This document shows positions 25,540 through 33,367 of a stretch of 37,363 nt of DNA, one piece after another. This DNA comes from Butyrivibrio sp. Its GTDB lineage: Bacteria > Bacillota_A > Clostridia > Lachnospirales > Lachnospiraceae. The DNA is taken from positions 1-37,363 of the forward strand of contig JAGOGF010000013.1 in the NCBI GenBank assembly GCA_017996845.1, written 5' to 3'. How positions within the stretch are numbered: the first letter of the stretch is position 1; every line of letters begins with the position of its first letter. The translations under genes and the position numbers were made by a program. The notes beneath the pieces are model-generated. The model was not told the DNA's origin, ran no database searches, and was given only the letters and a program-made list of their open reading frames with translations.

Positions 25540-25604
25540 AAGGAATAATGTGGCATAAATCTGATGATTTCAACAAAGGTTATGCTATATTATTCCTTTT
25601 GTTT
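25540..25604 (+). terminator. Long hairpin terminator after scpB
   Basis: A 19-bp stem with two G-U pairs (25540-25558 with 25580-25598) and a 21-nt loop is followed by TTTTGTTTG. The stem is unusually long and AT-rich for a terminator. It runs straight into the -10 element of the next promoter. Confidence 0.7.
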
Positions 25605-25605
25605 G

Positions 25606-25614
25606 TGATATACT
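25606..25614 (+). promoter_or_regulatory. Extended -10 promoter of the decarboxylase operon
   Basis: TGATATACT matches the extended -10 form TGnTATAAT with five of six in the hexamer. No good -35 is seen, because that position is occupied by the 3' arm of the scpB terminator. The expected start near 25621 gives a leader of about 95 nt. Confidence 0.5.
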
Positions 25615-25634
25615 ATATTCTGACTTAAGTTGCG

Positions 25635-25673
25635 GCAATATTTATGTATTTTTGGACTGTAAATAGATATTGC
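25635..25673 (+). other. Hairpin in the decarboxylase operon leader
   Basis: GCAATAT (25635-25641) pairs with ATATTGC (25667-25673), with further TTA/TAA pairing inside. It lies between the predicted start and the GGAGG at 25703-25707. Its role is unknown. Confidence 0.4.
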
Positions 25674-25715
25674 AGCCCTAGATGGCAACACATATTTCAT
25701 ACGGAGGTTAAGGAA

Positions 25716-27146
25716 ATGAGTAGTTCTTCACAAGCGAGTCAAAGAATCAATGCTTTACTCGATGAAAACAGTTTCGTTGAGATTGGTGCACTTGTAACTG
25801 CAAGAAGCACAGATTTTAATCTGAAACAGGTAGAAACCCCGTCCGATGGTGTAGTGACCGGATATGGAGTGATCGATGGGAACCTTGTGTATGTATACAG
25901 TCAGGATGCAAGTGTCCTTGGCGGTTCTGTCGGAGAAATGCATGCAAAGAAGATTACAAGACTGTATGATCTTGCCCTGAAGACAGGTTCTCCTGTTATT
26001 GGCTTGATTGATTCCACGGGAATGAGATTACAGGAAGCAACAGATGCGCTGAATGCTTTTGGTGAAATCTACATGAAACAGGTTGAAGCATCTGGTGTTA
26101 TTCCACAGATTACAGCGATTTTTGGATCGTGCGGAGGTGGACTTGCACTGATTCCTACACTGACTGATTTCACATTTATGGAAAAGAATAAAGCAAAATT
26201 GTTTGTTAATTCTCCCAATGCGCTGGAAGGCAATTATGAAGACAAATGTGATACAGCATCTGCAGTTTTTCAGGGAGCAAAGGCAGGTATCATAGATAAT
26301 GCAGCAGATGAAACTGAAATCTATGCGCAAATCAGAGAACTTGTCTCACTTCTTCCCTCAAACAATGAAGATACAGATTCATACGAGGAATGCACAGATG
26401 ACCTCAACAGAGCATGTGATGGTTTGAATAGTATTGTGGCTGATACTGCATCAGCGTTTCGCCAGATTTCTGATAATGGAATATTTTTTGAAACAAAATG
26501 CAGCTATGCAAGAGAAATGGTTACAGGTTTTATTAGATTGAATGGTGCAACAGTTGGCGCAATTGGAAATCGAACCGCTGTTTATGATGAAAATGGTGAG
26601 GTTGCAGAGAAATATGATGCAGTTTTAACAGCACATGGCTGCGAAAAAGCAGCAGAGTTTGTTGCCTTCTGTGATGCATTTGATATTCCGGTTCTTTCAC
26701 TCACCAATACAACAGGATATGCGGCAACAAAGTGTGAAGAAAGACATATTGCACGTAACGCTGCAAAACTTGTATATGCTTTTGCAAACGCAACTGTTCC
26801 AAAGGTAAATGTAATTACAGGAAAGGCACTTGGAAGTGCATATGTTGTCATGAATTCAAAGTCGGTCGGAGCAGATATTACGATATGCTGGCCGGATGCA
26901 GAAATTGGAACAATGGAAGCTGATATGGCTGCAAAAATCATCTGCGATGGCAAGGACGCAGATGCTGTTTCAGCATGTACAGAAGAATATACCAAGCTGC
27001 AAAACAGTGCCCTTAGTGCTGCAAGAAGAGGCTATGTAGACGAGATTGTTGAACCTGCCGATACCAGAAAATATGTGATCGGTGCTTTTGAAATGCTCTT
27101 TACGAAGAGGGAAGAACGTCCTGCCAAGAAACACGGAACAATCTAA
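25716..27146 (+). CDS. Divergent acyl-CoA carboxylase/decarboxylase-type carboxyltransferase subunit
   Basis: The 476 residues have the two crotonase-like halves of MmdA/PccB-type carboxyltransferases: DGVVTGYGVIDGNLVYVYSQD and GGSVGEMHAKKI in the first, NAAKLVYAFANATVPKVNVITG and AYVVMNSKSVGADI in the second. Such subunits move CO2 between acyl-CoA and biotin. Several conserved spots differ. DSGGARIQEG reads DSTGMRLQEA, GPCAGGAVYSPA reads GSCGGGLALIPT, and the usual PGFLPG region reads TTGYAATK. The acyl-CoA substrate (methylmalonyl, malonyl, glutaconyl or other) is therefore open. It is also shorter than typical MmdA (about 510). The ATG at 25716 behind GGAGG is chosen over an in-frame ATG at 25644. 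It leads a five-gene sodium-pump operon. Confidence 0.85.
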   Translation: MSSSSQASQRINALLDENSFVEIGALVTARSTDFNLKQVETPSDGVVTGYGVIDGNLVYVYSQDASVLGGSVGEMHAKKITRLYDLALKTGSPVIGLIDSTGMRLQEATDALNAFGEIYMKQVEASGVIPQITAIFGSCGGGLALIPTLTDFTFMEKNKAKLFVNSPNALEGNYEDKCDTASAVFQGAKAGIIDNAADETEIYAQIRELVSLLPSNNEDTDSYEECTDDLNRACDGLNSIVADTASAFRQISDNGIFFETKCSYAREMVTGFIRLNGATVGAIGNRTAVYDENGEVAEKYDAVLTAHGCEKAAEFVAFCDAFDIPVLSLTNTTGYAATKCEERHIARNAAKLVYAFANATVPKVNVITGKALGSAYVVMNSKSVGADITICWPDAEIGTMEADMAAKIICDGKDADAVSACTEEYTKLQNSALSAARRGYVDEIVEPADTRKYVIGAFEMLFTKREERPAKKHGTI

Positions 27147-27163
27147 GGAGGGGAGCACTCAAG

Positions 27164-27571
27164 ATGAAGAGTAAATTACTGGTACTTGGTGCATCTCTGA
27201 TGTGCCTGACCGGATTGACCGGTTGCAGTTCTGAGTTTGCAGTTGAAATGGAGCATGCTGGGCTGAATACGCTTCTTGGAATGGGAATGGCATTTTTTGT
27301 GCTGATCATTATCAGCCTGGTAATTTCATGCTTTCCGTTGGTTTTCGGTGGAACTAATAGAAAAGAAGTAAAGAAGACCGAAAATATTACGACGGAACAG
27401 TCTATTGATCATACCATAAGCCAGATCGAAGAACAGGAAGAGATGGCAGATAATGCTGAACTGGTGGCAGTTATTTCCGCTGCGATTGCAGCTTTTGAAG
27501 GTTCATCTCATACAGAAGGCTTCCAGGTTCGTTCAATCAGAAAAGTGAATAAAAAGAACTGGAAGAAATAA
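27164..27571 (+). CDS. oadG: OadG-family sodium pump subunit with lipoprotein-type N-terminus
   Basis: The 135 residues contain one membrane helix (about 38-62, GMGMAFFVLIIISLVISC) and a C-terminal segment typical of OadG gamma subunits (ELVAVISAAIAAFEG, then FQVRSIRKVNKKNW). OadG anchors and assembles the decarboxylase with OadB. In front of the helix is an apparent lipoprotein signal peptide with lipobox LTGC at Cys21, which ordinary OadG lacks. A very strong AAGGAGGGGAG overlaps the stop of the preceding gene. It lies 46 nt before the biotin carrier gene. Confidence 0.82.
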   Translation: MKSKLLVLGASLMCLTGLTGCSSEFAVEMEHAGLNTLLGMGMAFFVLIIISLVISCFPLVFGGTNRKEVKKTENITTEQSIDHTISQIEEQEEMADNAELVAVISAAIAAFEGSSHTEGFQVRSIRKVNKKNWKK

Positions 27572-27617
27572 TATTGTAAAGGAAAATGAATATTCATTCA
27601 TCAGGAGGATTTGAATC

Positions 27618-28010
27618 ATGAAGAATTATACAATTACTGTAAATGGAAACGTATATGATGTTACAGTTGAAGAAGGGACATCTGCGGGATCTGCAGCAGC
27701 ACCTGTTGTGTCTGCAGCAACACCGAAAGCACCTGTAGCACCGGTAGCAGCTCCAAAGGCTCCGGCGGCACCTGCAAAAAAGAGTACAGGTGCAGGCAGC
27801 ATTCATGTTGAAGCTGGCGCAGCAGGAAAAACACTGAAGATCAATGCAAGTGTTGGACAGACAGTAAAAGCAGGAGATGCAGTTGTTACGATCGAATCCA
27901 TGAAGATGGAAATCCCTATGGTTGCACCAAAAGACGGAACAGTTGCAAGCATTGACGTTGCAGTAGGAGATTCAGTTGAAGCCGGACAGGTTCTTGCAAC
28001 GTTAAATTAA
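27618..28010 (+). CDS. Biotin carboxyl carrier protein of the decarboxylase
   Basis: The 130 residues show a short N-terminal domain, an Ala/Pro-rich swinging linker (about 28-58) and a biotinyl domain (about 62-130). The biotinylated lysine is Lys96 in IESMKMEI, 34 residues from the C-terminus, as expected. It carries CO2 between the carboxyltransferase and the membrane decarboxylase OadB. Neither carboxyltransferase in this operon has its own biotin domain, so this free carrier probably serves both. AGGAGG precedes the ATG. Confidence 0.93.
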   Translation: MKNYTITVNGNVYDVTVEEGTSAGSAAAPVVSAATPKAPVAPVAAPKAPAAPAKKSTGAGSIHVEAGAAGKTLKINASVGQTVKAGDAVVTIESMKMEIPMVAPKDGTVASIDVAVGDSVEAGQVLATLN

Positions 28011-28039
28011 GTCAATTTGTTTTTTATGGGAGGTCATAA

Positions 28040-29191
28040 ATGGATTACATAACAAATACCCTGTCAAATCTCTGGCATCAGACAGCGTTTACAACAATGA
28101 CACCGGGAAACTATGCAATGATCTGTGTCGCATTTCTTTTTCTGTATCTTGCCATTCGATGGGATTTTGAACCTTTACTTTTGGTACCAATTTCTTTTGG
28201 CATGTTGCTTGTTAATATTTATCCGGATATCATGCTCAGCATTGAAGATTCATCAAATGGTGTAGGCGGCTTACTGTACTATTTTTACATGCTCGATAAA
28301 TGGGCAATACTTCCATCACTGATTTTCCTGGGAGTTGGTGCCATGACCGATTTTGGTCCTCTGATTGCAAATCCTTCCAGCTTCCTGATGGGAGCAGCGG
28401 CGCAGTTTGGCATTTTTGCAGCCTATTTTCTTGCAATCACAATGGGCTTTAATGATCAGGAAGCAGCTGCTATTTCTATTATCGGAGGTGCGGATGGACC
28501 GACATCCATTTTCCTTGCTACCAAGCTCAATCAGACAGCGATTCTAGGGCCGATTGCGGTGGCTGCCTATTCTTATATGTCACTGGTTCCGATCATTCAG
28601 CCTCCGGTTATGAAGTTGATGACGACCCAAAAGGAAAGAATGATCAAAATGGAACAGCTTCGTCCGGTTTCCAAGATGGAACGAATTCTTTTCCCGATTG
28701 TTGTTACGGTTGTAGTATGCATGATTTTACCGACAACAGCACCGCTGGTAGGCATGCTGATGCTGGGAAATCTCTTCCGTGAAAGCGGCGTAGTCAGACA
28801 GCTTCAGGAAACAGCATCCAATGCAATGATGTACATCGTTGTTATATTACTGGGAACTTCTGTGGGAGCAACCACGAGTGCACAGGCATTTCTGAATACA
28901 ACAACCATCAAGATTGTTGTACTGGGACTGATTGCCTTTATTGTTGGAACTGCAGGCGGTGTATTTCTTGGAAAAATCATGTGCCTTGTTACACATGGCA
29001 AGATCAATCCGCTTATTGGATCGGCGGGTGTATCGGCAGTACCGATGGCGGCCAGAGTGTCGCAGAAGGTCGGGGCTGAATATGATCCTACCAATTTCCT
29101 TTTAATGCATGCGATGGGACCCAATGTTGCAGGTGTTGTCGGTACAGCTGTTGTAGCGGGTACTTTTATGGCGGTTTTTGGAGTATTCTGA
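28040..29191 (+). CDS. oadB: Sodium-translocating decarboxylase subunit beta
   Basis: OadB/MmdB/GcdB is the membrane subunit that decarboxylates carboxybiotin and exports sodium. The 383 residues are polytopic with about nine or ten hydrophobic segments. Family signatures are DFGPLIANP, the pore loop SIIGGADGPTSIF with Asp152 (equivalent of the essential Asp203 of Klebsiella OadB), SYMSLVPIIQPPVM and the C-terminal HAMGPNVAGVVGT. All look intact, which supports an active pump. It lies 29 nt after the biotin carrier, behind GGGAGG. A hairpin separates it from oadA. Confidence 0.94.
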   Translation: MDYITNTLSNLWHQTAFTTMTPGNYAMICVAFLFLYLAIRWDFEPLLLVPISFGMLLVNIYPDIMLSIEDSSNGVGGLLYYFYMLDKWAILPSLIFLGVGAMTDFGPLIANPSSFLMGAAAQFGIFAAYFLAITMGFNDQEAAAISIIGGADGPTSIFLATKLNQTAILGPIAVAAYSYMSLVPIIQPPVMKLMTTQKERMIKMEQLRPVSKMERILFPIVVTVVVCMILPTTAPLVGMLMLGNLFRESGVVRQLQETASNAMMYIVVILLGTSVGATTSAQAFLNTTTIKIVVLGLIAFIVGTAGGVFLGKIMCLVTHGKINPLIGSAGVSAVPMAARVSQKVGAEYDPTNFLLMHAMGPNVAGVVGTAVVAGTFMAVFGVF

Positions 29192-29217
29192 TTTGAATTT
29201 GAGATTTGATTTTTGAA

Positions 29218-29244
29218 ATCTGATATACAGGAAAAATATCAGAT
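29218..29244 (+). other. Intercistronic hairpin between oadB and oadA
   Basis: ATCTGATAT (29218-29226) and ATATCAGAT (29236-29244) form a perfect 9-bp stem with a 9-nt loop, and no T-tract follows. It may act as an RNA processing or stabilising element that sets subunit ratios. Confidence 0.5.
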
Positions 29245-29268
29245 CATACATACAGAATGGAGGATATT

Positions 29269-30681
29269 ATGGCAGATATAGAGAAAAGACCTGTTGGCAT
29301 TACAGAAACGGTTCTTCGTGATGCACATCAGTCACTGATTGCAACCAGAATGCCTACTGAAATTATGCTTCCGATCATTGAGACAATGGATCAGGTGGGA
29401 TATCACGCAGTAGAATGCTGGGGAGGTGCAACATTTGACGCATCTCTTCGTTTCCTGAAAGAGGATCCGTGGGAAAGACTGAGAAAGTTAAGAGCCGGAT
29501 TTAAAAATACGAAACTGCAGATGCTACTTCGTGGACAGAATATTTTAGGATACAAGAATTATCCGGATGATGTAGTGGAATACTTTGTACAGAAGTCAAT
29601 TGCAAACGGTATTGATATTATCCGTATTTTTGATTGCCTGAATGATATGCGTAATCTTGAAACTTCTGTTAAAGCATGCAAAACAGAAGGCGGACATGCC
29701 CAGGTAACACTTGTGTACACTTTGGGCGATGCATACACAGAAGAATACTGGATGAATATCTGCAAAAACATTGAAACAATGGGTGCTGACTCTATCTGCA
29801 TTAAGGATATGTCAGGACTGCTCCTTCCTTACGAAGCAGAAAAACTTGTTAAGGCAATCAAGAGTGCTACATCTCTTCCGATTGAGCTTCATACGCATTA
29901 TACATCAGGGGTTGCCAGCATGACATATATGAAGGCAGTTGAAGCTGGTGCAGATATTATTGATACTGCGATTTCACCTTTTTCGATGGGAACATCTCAG
30001 CCTGCAACAGAAGTTATGGTTGAAGCATTTAAGGGGACACCTTATGATACAGGTCTTGATCAGCAGATTCTTGCTAAGATTGCGGACCATTTCAAGCCAT
30101 ATAGAGAAGAATGCCTCAAGAATGGCCTTATGGACGTAAAGATGCTGGGCGTTGATATTATGACACTGATGTATCAGGTTCCTGGCGGAATGCTTTCCAA
30201 CATGGTTAAGCAGCTCAAAGAACAGAATGCATCAGATAAATATCAGGCAGTTCTGGAAGAAATTCCAAGAGTACGGAAAGAATTCGGAGAACCGCCGCTT
30301 GTTACTCCTTCGTCACAAATTGTTGGAACACAGGCAGTTATGAATGTGCTGATGGGAGAAAGATATAAAGTTGCGACCGATCAGACCAAGGACCTTCTTT
30401 CCGGCAGATATGGCCAGACTGTTAAACCGTTTGATGCAGAAGTGCAGAAGAAGATTATTGGTGACCGTGATGTGATTACCTGCCGTCCGGCAGACCTTCT
30501 GGAACCTGGGCTTCCCAAATTTGAAGAAGAAGTTAAAGAATGGAAACAGCAGGATGAAGATACACTTTCCTATGCATTATTCCCGCAGGTTGCTGTTGAA
30601 TTCTTTAAGTATCGACTTGCACAGCAAAAAAAGGTGGATCTGGAAAAAGCAGATACAAAGAATGGAGCATATCCGGCATGA
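29269..30681 (+). CDS. oadA: Oxaloacetate decarboxylase alpha-type carboxyltransferase without biotin domain
   Basis: This is the pyruvate/oxaloacetate-type carboxyltransferase (TIM barrel plus PYC_OADA domain), 470 residues. Catalytic features are intact: RDAHQSL with Asp18 (metal), Lys179 in ICIKDMSG (the carbamylated lysine position) and the metal pair His208/His210 in LHTHYTSG. Typical OadA is about 590 residues with a C-terminal biotin domain. This one stops after VEFFKYRLAQQKK, so the carrier at 27618-28010 must act in trans, as with the 5S subunit of transcarboxylase. The ATG at 29269 is chosen over 29257 because GGAGG (29259-29263) lies inside the longer reading. It is the last gene of the operon. 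Confidence 0.92.
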   Translation: MADIEKRPVGITETVLRDAHQSLIATRMPTEIMLPIIETMDQVGYHAVECWGGATFDASLRFLKEDPWERLRKLRAGFKNTKLQMLLRGQNILGYKNYPDDVVEYFVQKSIANGIDIIRIFDCLNDMRNLETSVKACKTEGGHAQVTLVYTLGDAYTEEYWMNICKNIETMGADSICIKDMSGLLLPYEAEKLVKAIKSATSLPIELHTHYTSGVASMTYMKAVEAGADIIDTAISPFSMGTSQPATEVMVEAFKGTPYDTGLDQQILAKIADHFKPYREECLKNGLMDVKMLGVDIMTLMYQVPGGMLSNMVKQLKEQNASDKYQAVLEEIPRVRKEFGEPPLVTPSSQIVGTQAVMNVLMGERYKVATDQTKDLLSGRYGQTVKPFDAEVQKKIIGDRDVITCRPADLLEPGLPKFEEEVKEWKQQDEDTLSYALFPQVAVEFFKYRLAQQKKVDLEKADTKNGAYPA

Positions 30682-30713
30682 ATAGCTGCATGTGAATAGA
30701 GAATGCTTATATA

Positions 30714-30764
30714 AAATGGCCCTGGTAAGTTATGCTTGATCTTAACTTACAGGGTCATTTTTTT
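30714..30764 (+). terminator. Intrinsic terminator of the decarboxylase operon
   Basis: A long stem with two internal mismatches (30714-30732 with 30743-30760, core CCCTG/CAGGG plus TAAGTTA/TAACTTA) ends in seven T. The remaining bases to 30864 hold only AT-rich sequence with a weak TTGATT/TAAACT promoter candidate (30786-30814). Confidence 0.88.
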
Positions 30765-30864
30765 AAAAGATGTATGTTCGTTTTTTTGATTGCAGACCAT
30801 TGTTGTGGTAAACTGTTTATATACTATTAACTCAAAACTATGAAGATTGGATGACTAATTCAAT

Positions 30865-33036
30865 ATGCAGGAATTCAGAAGACATCGAATTGAAAAGAGA
30901 AGTCTGATGGAACATCGGGGTGTTGAACTTCGAAAGTCCGACAGAGGCAGGCAGGCTCTTGCCCTTGATGAAATCAATGGCTATCGGATAAGACCTGGAT
31001 ATTACGAAATCTATGGCGCGACAGTGATGACGGATGGAATCAATTTCACTGTCTATTCAAATGGTGCAACAGGCATTTCACTAATGCTGTATCATCGTGG
31101 TGAAAAAAATCCTTATGTTGTGATTCCTTTTCCTGAAAGTTATCGAATTGGAAAAGTCTTTTCCATGGTTGTGTTTGGATTGAATATTGAGGATCTTGAA
31201 TATTGTTATTCTGTTGATGGCCCATGGGATCCTGAACGTGGACTGTTATTTGATAAAAGCCATCCACTTCTTGATCCTTATGCGAAGGCAGTATCCGGAC
31301 AACGAATCTGGGGACAGAACGCAAATCCAAATGGAGCTTACAGAGCAAGGGTTGTCAGGAATAATTTTGAGTGGAATGCCATGCAGCAGCTGCAAATTCC
31401 AATGAGTGATTCAATTATATATGAGATGCATGTAAGAGGGTTTACAAAAGATATCTCCTCCGGAGTAAAATTTCCGGGAACCTTTGAAGGTGTAATAGAA
31501 AAAATAGCTTACCTGAAACATCTTGGAGTTACAGCAATTGAATTGATGCCTATTTTTGAATTTGATGAAACAAGAGATAAAAGAGAAGTAAAAGGCAGAA
31601 CACTGCTTGATTACTGGGGATATAATACAGTGAGTTTTTTTGCTCCCAATACCGGGTATGCTTCGACTGGTGAGTATAATTGTGAAGGAGTAGAACTAAA
31701 AACTCTGATTAAGGAACTTAAGGAAAGCGGGATAGAAGTAATCCTTGATGTTGTATTTAATCACACAGCCGAAGGAAACGAAGGCGGCTCCATTATTTCT
31801 TTTAAAGGCTTTGACAACAACATTTATTATATGCTTACACCAGATGGAAAATATTATAATTTCAGTGGCTGTGGCAATACACTCAACTGTAATCATCCTA
31901 TTGTACAGGAAATGATCGTACGGTGTCTCAGATATTGGGTGGAAGAGTACAGGGTAGATGGATTCCGCTTTGATCTTGCAAGTATTCTCGGCAGAAATGA
32001 AGATGGTTCACCTATGATGCGGCCTCCGCTGATTCAAAGGCTGGCTTATGATCCCATTTTACGTGATACAAAATTAATTGCTGAGGCTTGGGATGCAGGC
32101 GGGATGTACCAGGTTGGCAGTTTCCCTGCATGGAAAAGATGGGCAGAATGGAATGGAAAGTATAGAGATGATATCAGAGCATATTTGAAAGGCGAATACT
32201 GGGCAGCACCAGATGCAGTTAAGAGAATTACAGGATCTTTGGATTTATATGGTGGAGAATATGTAGGCTATAATTCGTCTATTAATTTTCTGACTTGTCA
32301 TGATGGATTTTCTCTTTATGATTTATATTCATATAACAACAAACACAATGAGGCAAATGGTTGGAATAATACAGATGGAAATGATGACAATCGCAGCTGG
32401 AACTGTGGAGTTGAGGGCGATACTGATAATGTGAAAATTATAGATCTCCGCTTTAAAATGATGCGGAATGCTATTACAGTTCTGATGTGCAGCAGAGGTA
32501 CGCCAATGATTCTGGCGGGAGATGAATTTGGCGACACACAGTATGGCAATAACAATGCTTATTGCCAGGATAATCGGATTTCATGGTTAGACTGGAATTT
32601 GATTGAAAAAAATGGGGCATTTTATGATTTTTACAGGAATATGATACAGTTTAGAAGAAAACATCCTGCGATCAGAAAAGAACTCATAGAAGCAAGATGT
32701 GGGCTTCCTTTTGTAAGCTCAAACGTGGAAGATCCTCAAAATCAGAATATTACAAAAGATTCAAAAGTGATTTGCATATTATATGCAGGTTATTGTAAAG
32801 AAAAGGGCCATGATGATATTGTTTATATGGCAATCAATGTTTTTTGGGAGGATGTTCCGATAAAACTGCCATCTTTACCGGGAGGTGGATATTGGTCTAT
32901 GAACGTGAATACGGCTGCAGAAGATAATAAATATTTTTATAATCGTCCGCAACCCTTAACACAGGAAAAATGGCTTCTTCGTGCCAGAAGTGTCAGTGTG
33001 TTCATCGGTTCATATGAAGAAGGCTATCTGCAGTGA
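30865..33036 (+). CDS. glgX: Glycogen debranching enzyme GlgX/isoamylase type
   Basis: This GH13 enzyme cleaves alpha-1,6 branches in glycogen or amylopectin-like glucans. The 723 residues hold an N-terminal CBM48-like domain (about 45-150), the (beta/alpha)8 barrel and a C-terminal beta domain. Catalytic residues are Asp370 in VDGFRFDLASIL, Glu407 in IAEAWDAGG and the transition-state pair His479-Asp480 in LTCHDGF. The DVVFNHTAEG region is also typical. No signal peptide is seen, so it acts inside the cell. The ribosome binding site before 30865 is weak; an in-frame ATG at 30907 is possible, and both keep all domains. Confidence 0.93.
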   Translation: MQEFRRHRIEKRSLMEHRGVELRKSDRGRQALALDEINGYRIRPGYYEIYGATVMTDGINFTVYSNGATGISLMLYHRGEKNPYVVIPFPESYRIGKVFSMVVFGLNIEDLEYCYSVDGPWDPERGLLFDKSHPLLDPYAKAVSGQRIWGQNANPNGAYRARVVRNNFEWNAMQQLQIPMSDSIIYEMHVRGFTKDISSGVKFPGTFEGVIEKIAYLKHLGVTAIELMPIFEFDETRDKREVKGRTLLDYWGYNTVSFFAPNTGYASTGEYNCEGVELKTLIKELKESGIEVILDVVFNHTAEGNEGGSIISFKGFDNNIYYMLTPDGKYYNFSGCGNTLNCNHPIVQEMIVRCLRYWVEEYRVDGFRFDLASILGRNEDGSPMMRPPLIQRLAYDPILRDTKLIAEAWDAGGMYQVGSFPAWKRWAEWNGKYRDDIRAYLKGEYWAAPDAVKRITGSLDLYGGEYVGYNSSINFLTCHDGFSLYDLYSYNNKHNEANGWNNTDGNDDNRSWNCGVEGDTDNVKIIDLRFKMMRNAITVLMCSRGTPMILAGDEFGDTQYGNNNAYCQDNRISWLDWNLIEKNGAFYDFYRNMIQFRRKHPAIRKELIEARCGLPFVSSNVEDPQNQNITKDSKVICILYAGYCKEKGHDDIVYMAINVFWEDVPIKLPSLPGGGYWSMNVNTAAEDNKYFYNRPQPLTQEKWLLRARSVSVFIGSYEEGYLQ

Positions 33037-33057
33037 AAAGAAAAGGAATGTAAGTTG

Positions 33058-33327
33058 ATGGGCATTCAAGAGAACAATAATTTAGAAACGCAGACTGATT
33101 TGAGTGAAGAAGAAATGCTTTGTGCTGGTGGATTTCAGTTTCTTTCAAAAGAAGATGCTGAAAAAGCACGTATTGATGAGCGTAAGTTGGAATATCTTGA
33201 TAATCATGTGAATTGCAACAACTTAGCAGGTGTGCAGGCAGTTTATGAAAAGGCAATTGAAAACAGGATATTTAAATCACCGGTAGGCTGGGTATATTTA
33301 CAGGATTTGAGAAAACAGATGATTTGA
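33058..33327 (+). CDS. N-terminal part of an apparently frameshifted protein of unknown function
   Basis: This 89-residue frame starts at an ATG behind AAAAGGAA and ends at TGA 33325-33327. It is soluble and acidic at the start (LSEEEMLCAGGFQFLSKEDAEKA), then contains NLAGVQAVYEKAIENRIFKSPVGWVYLQDLRKQMI. From memory, related Lachnospiraceae proteins continue this helical domain with a short acidic stretch, a Pro-Ile-Pro-Val motif and then a membrane helix. Exactly that continuation is present in the +1 frame immediately at the stop (GAEPDSIAPIPV). I therefore read this as the first half of one gene. The function is unknown. It follows glgX after 21 nt. Confidence 0.6.
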   Translation: MGIQENNNLETQTDLSEEEMLCAGGFQFLSKEDAEKARIDERKLEYLDNHVNCNNLAGVQAVYEKAIENRIFKSPVGWVYLQDLRKQMI

Positions 33328-33328
33328 G
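33320..33328 (+). other. Probable +1 frameshift site (TTT run before TGA)
   Basis: ATG ATT TGA ends the first frame. Skipping one T (33325) joins it to GAG CTT GGG GCT GAA in the second frame. The second frame is open from 33323 after its own stop at 33320-33322. An extra T in the short T run would explain it: mutation, sequencing error or, less likely, programmed slippage at ATT-TGA. Confidence 0.6.
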
Positions 33329-33367
33329 CTTGGGGCTGAACCGGATTCCATTGCACCGATTCCTGTT

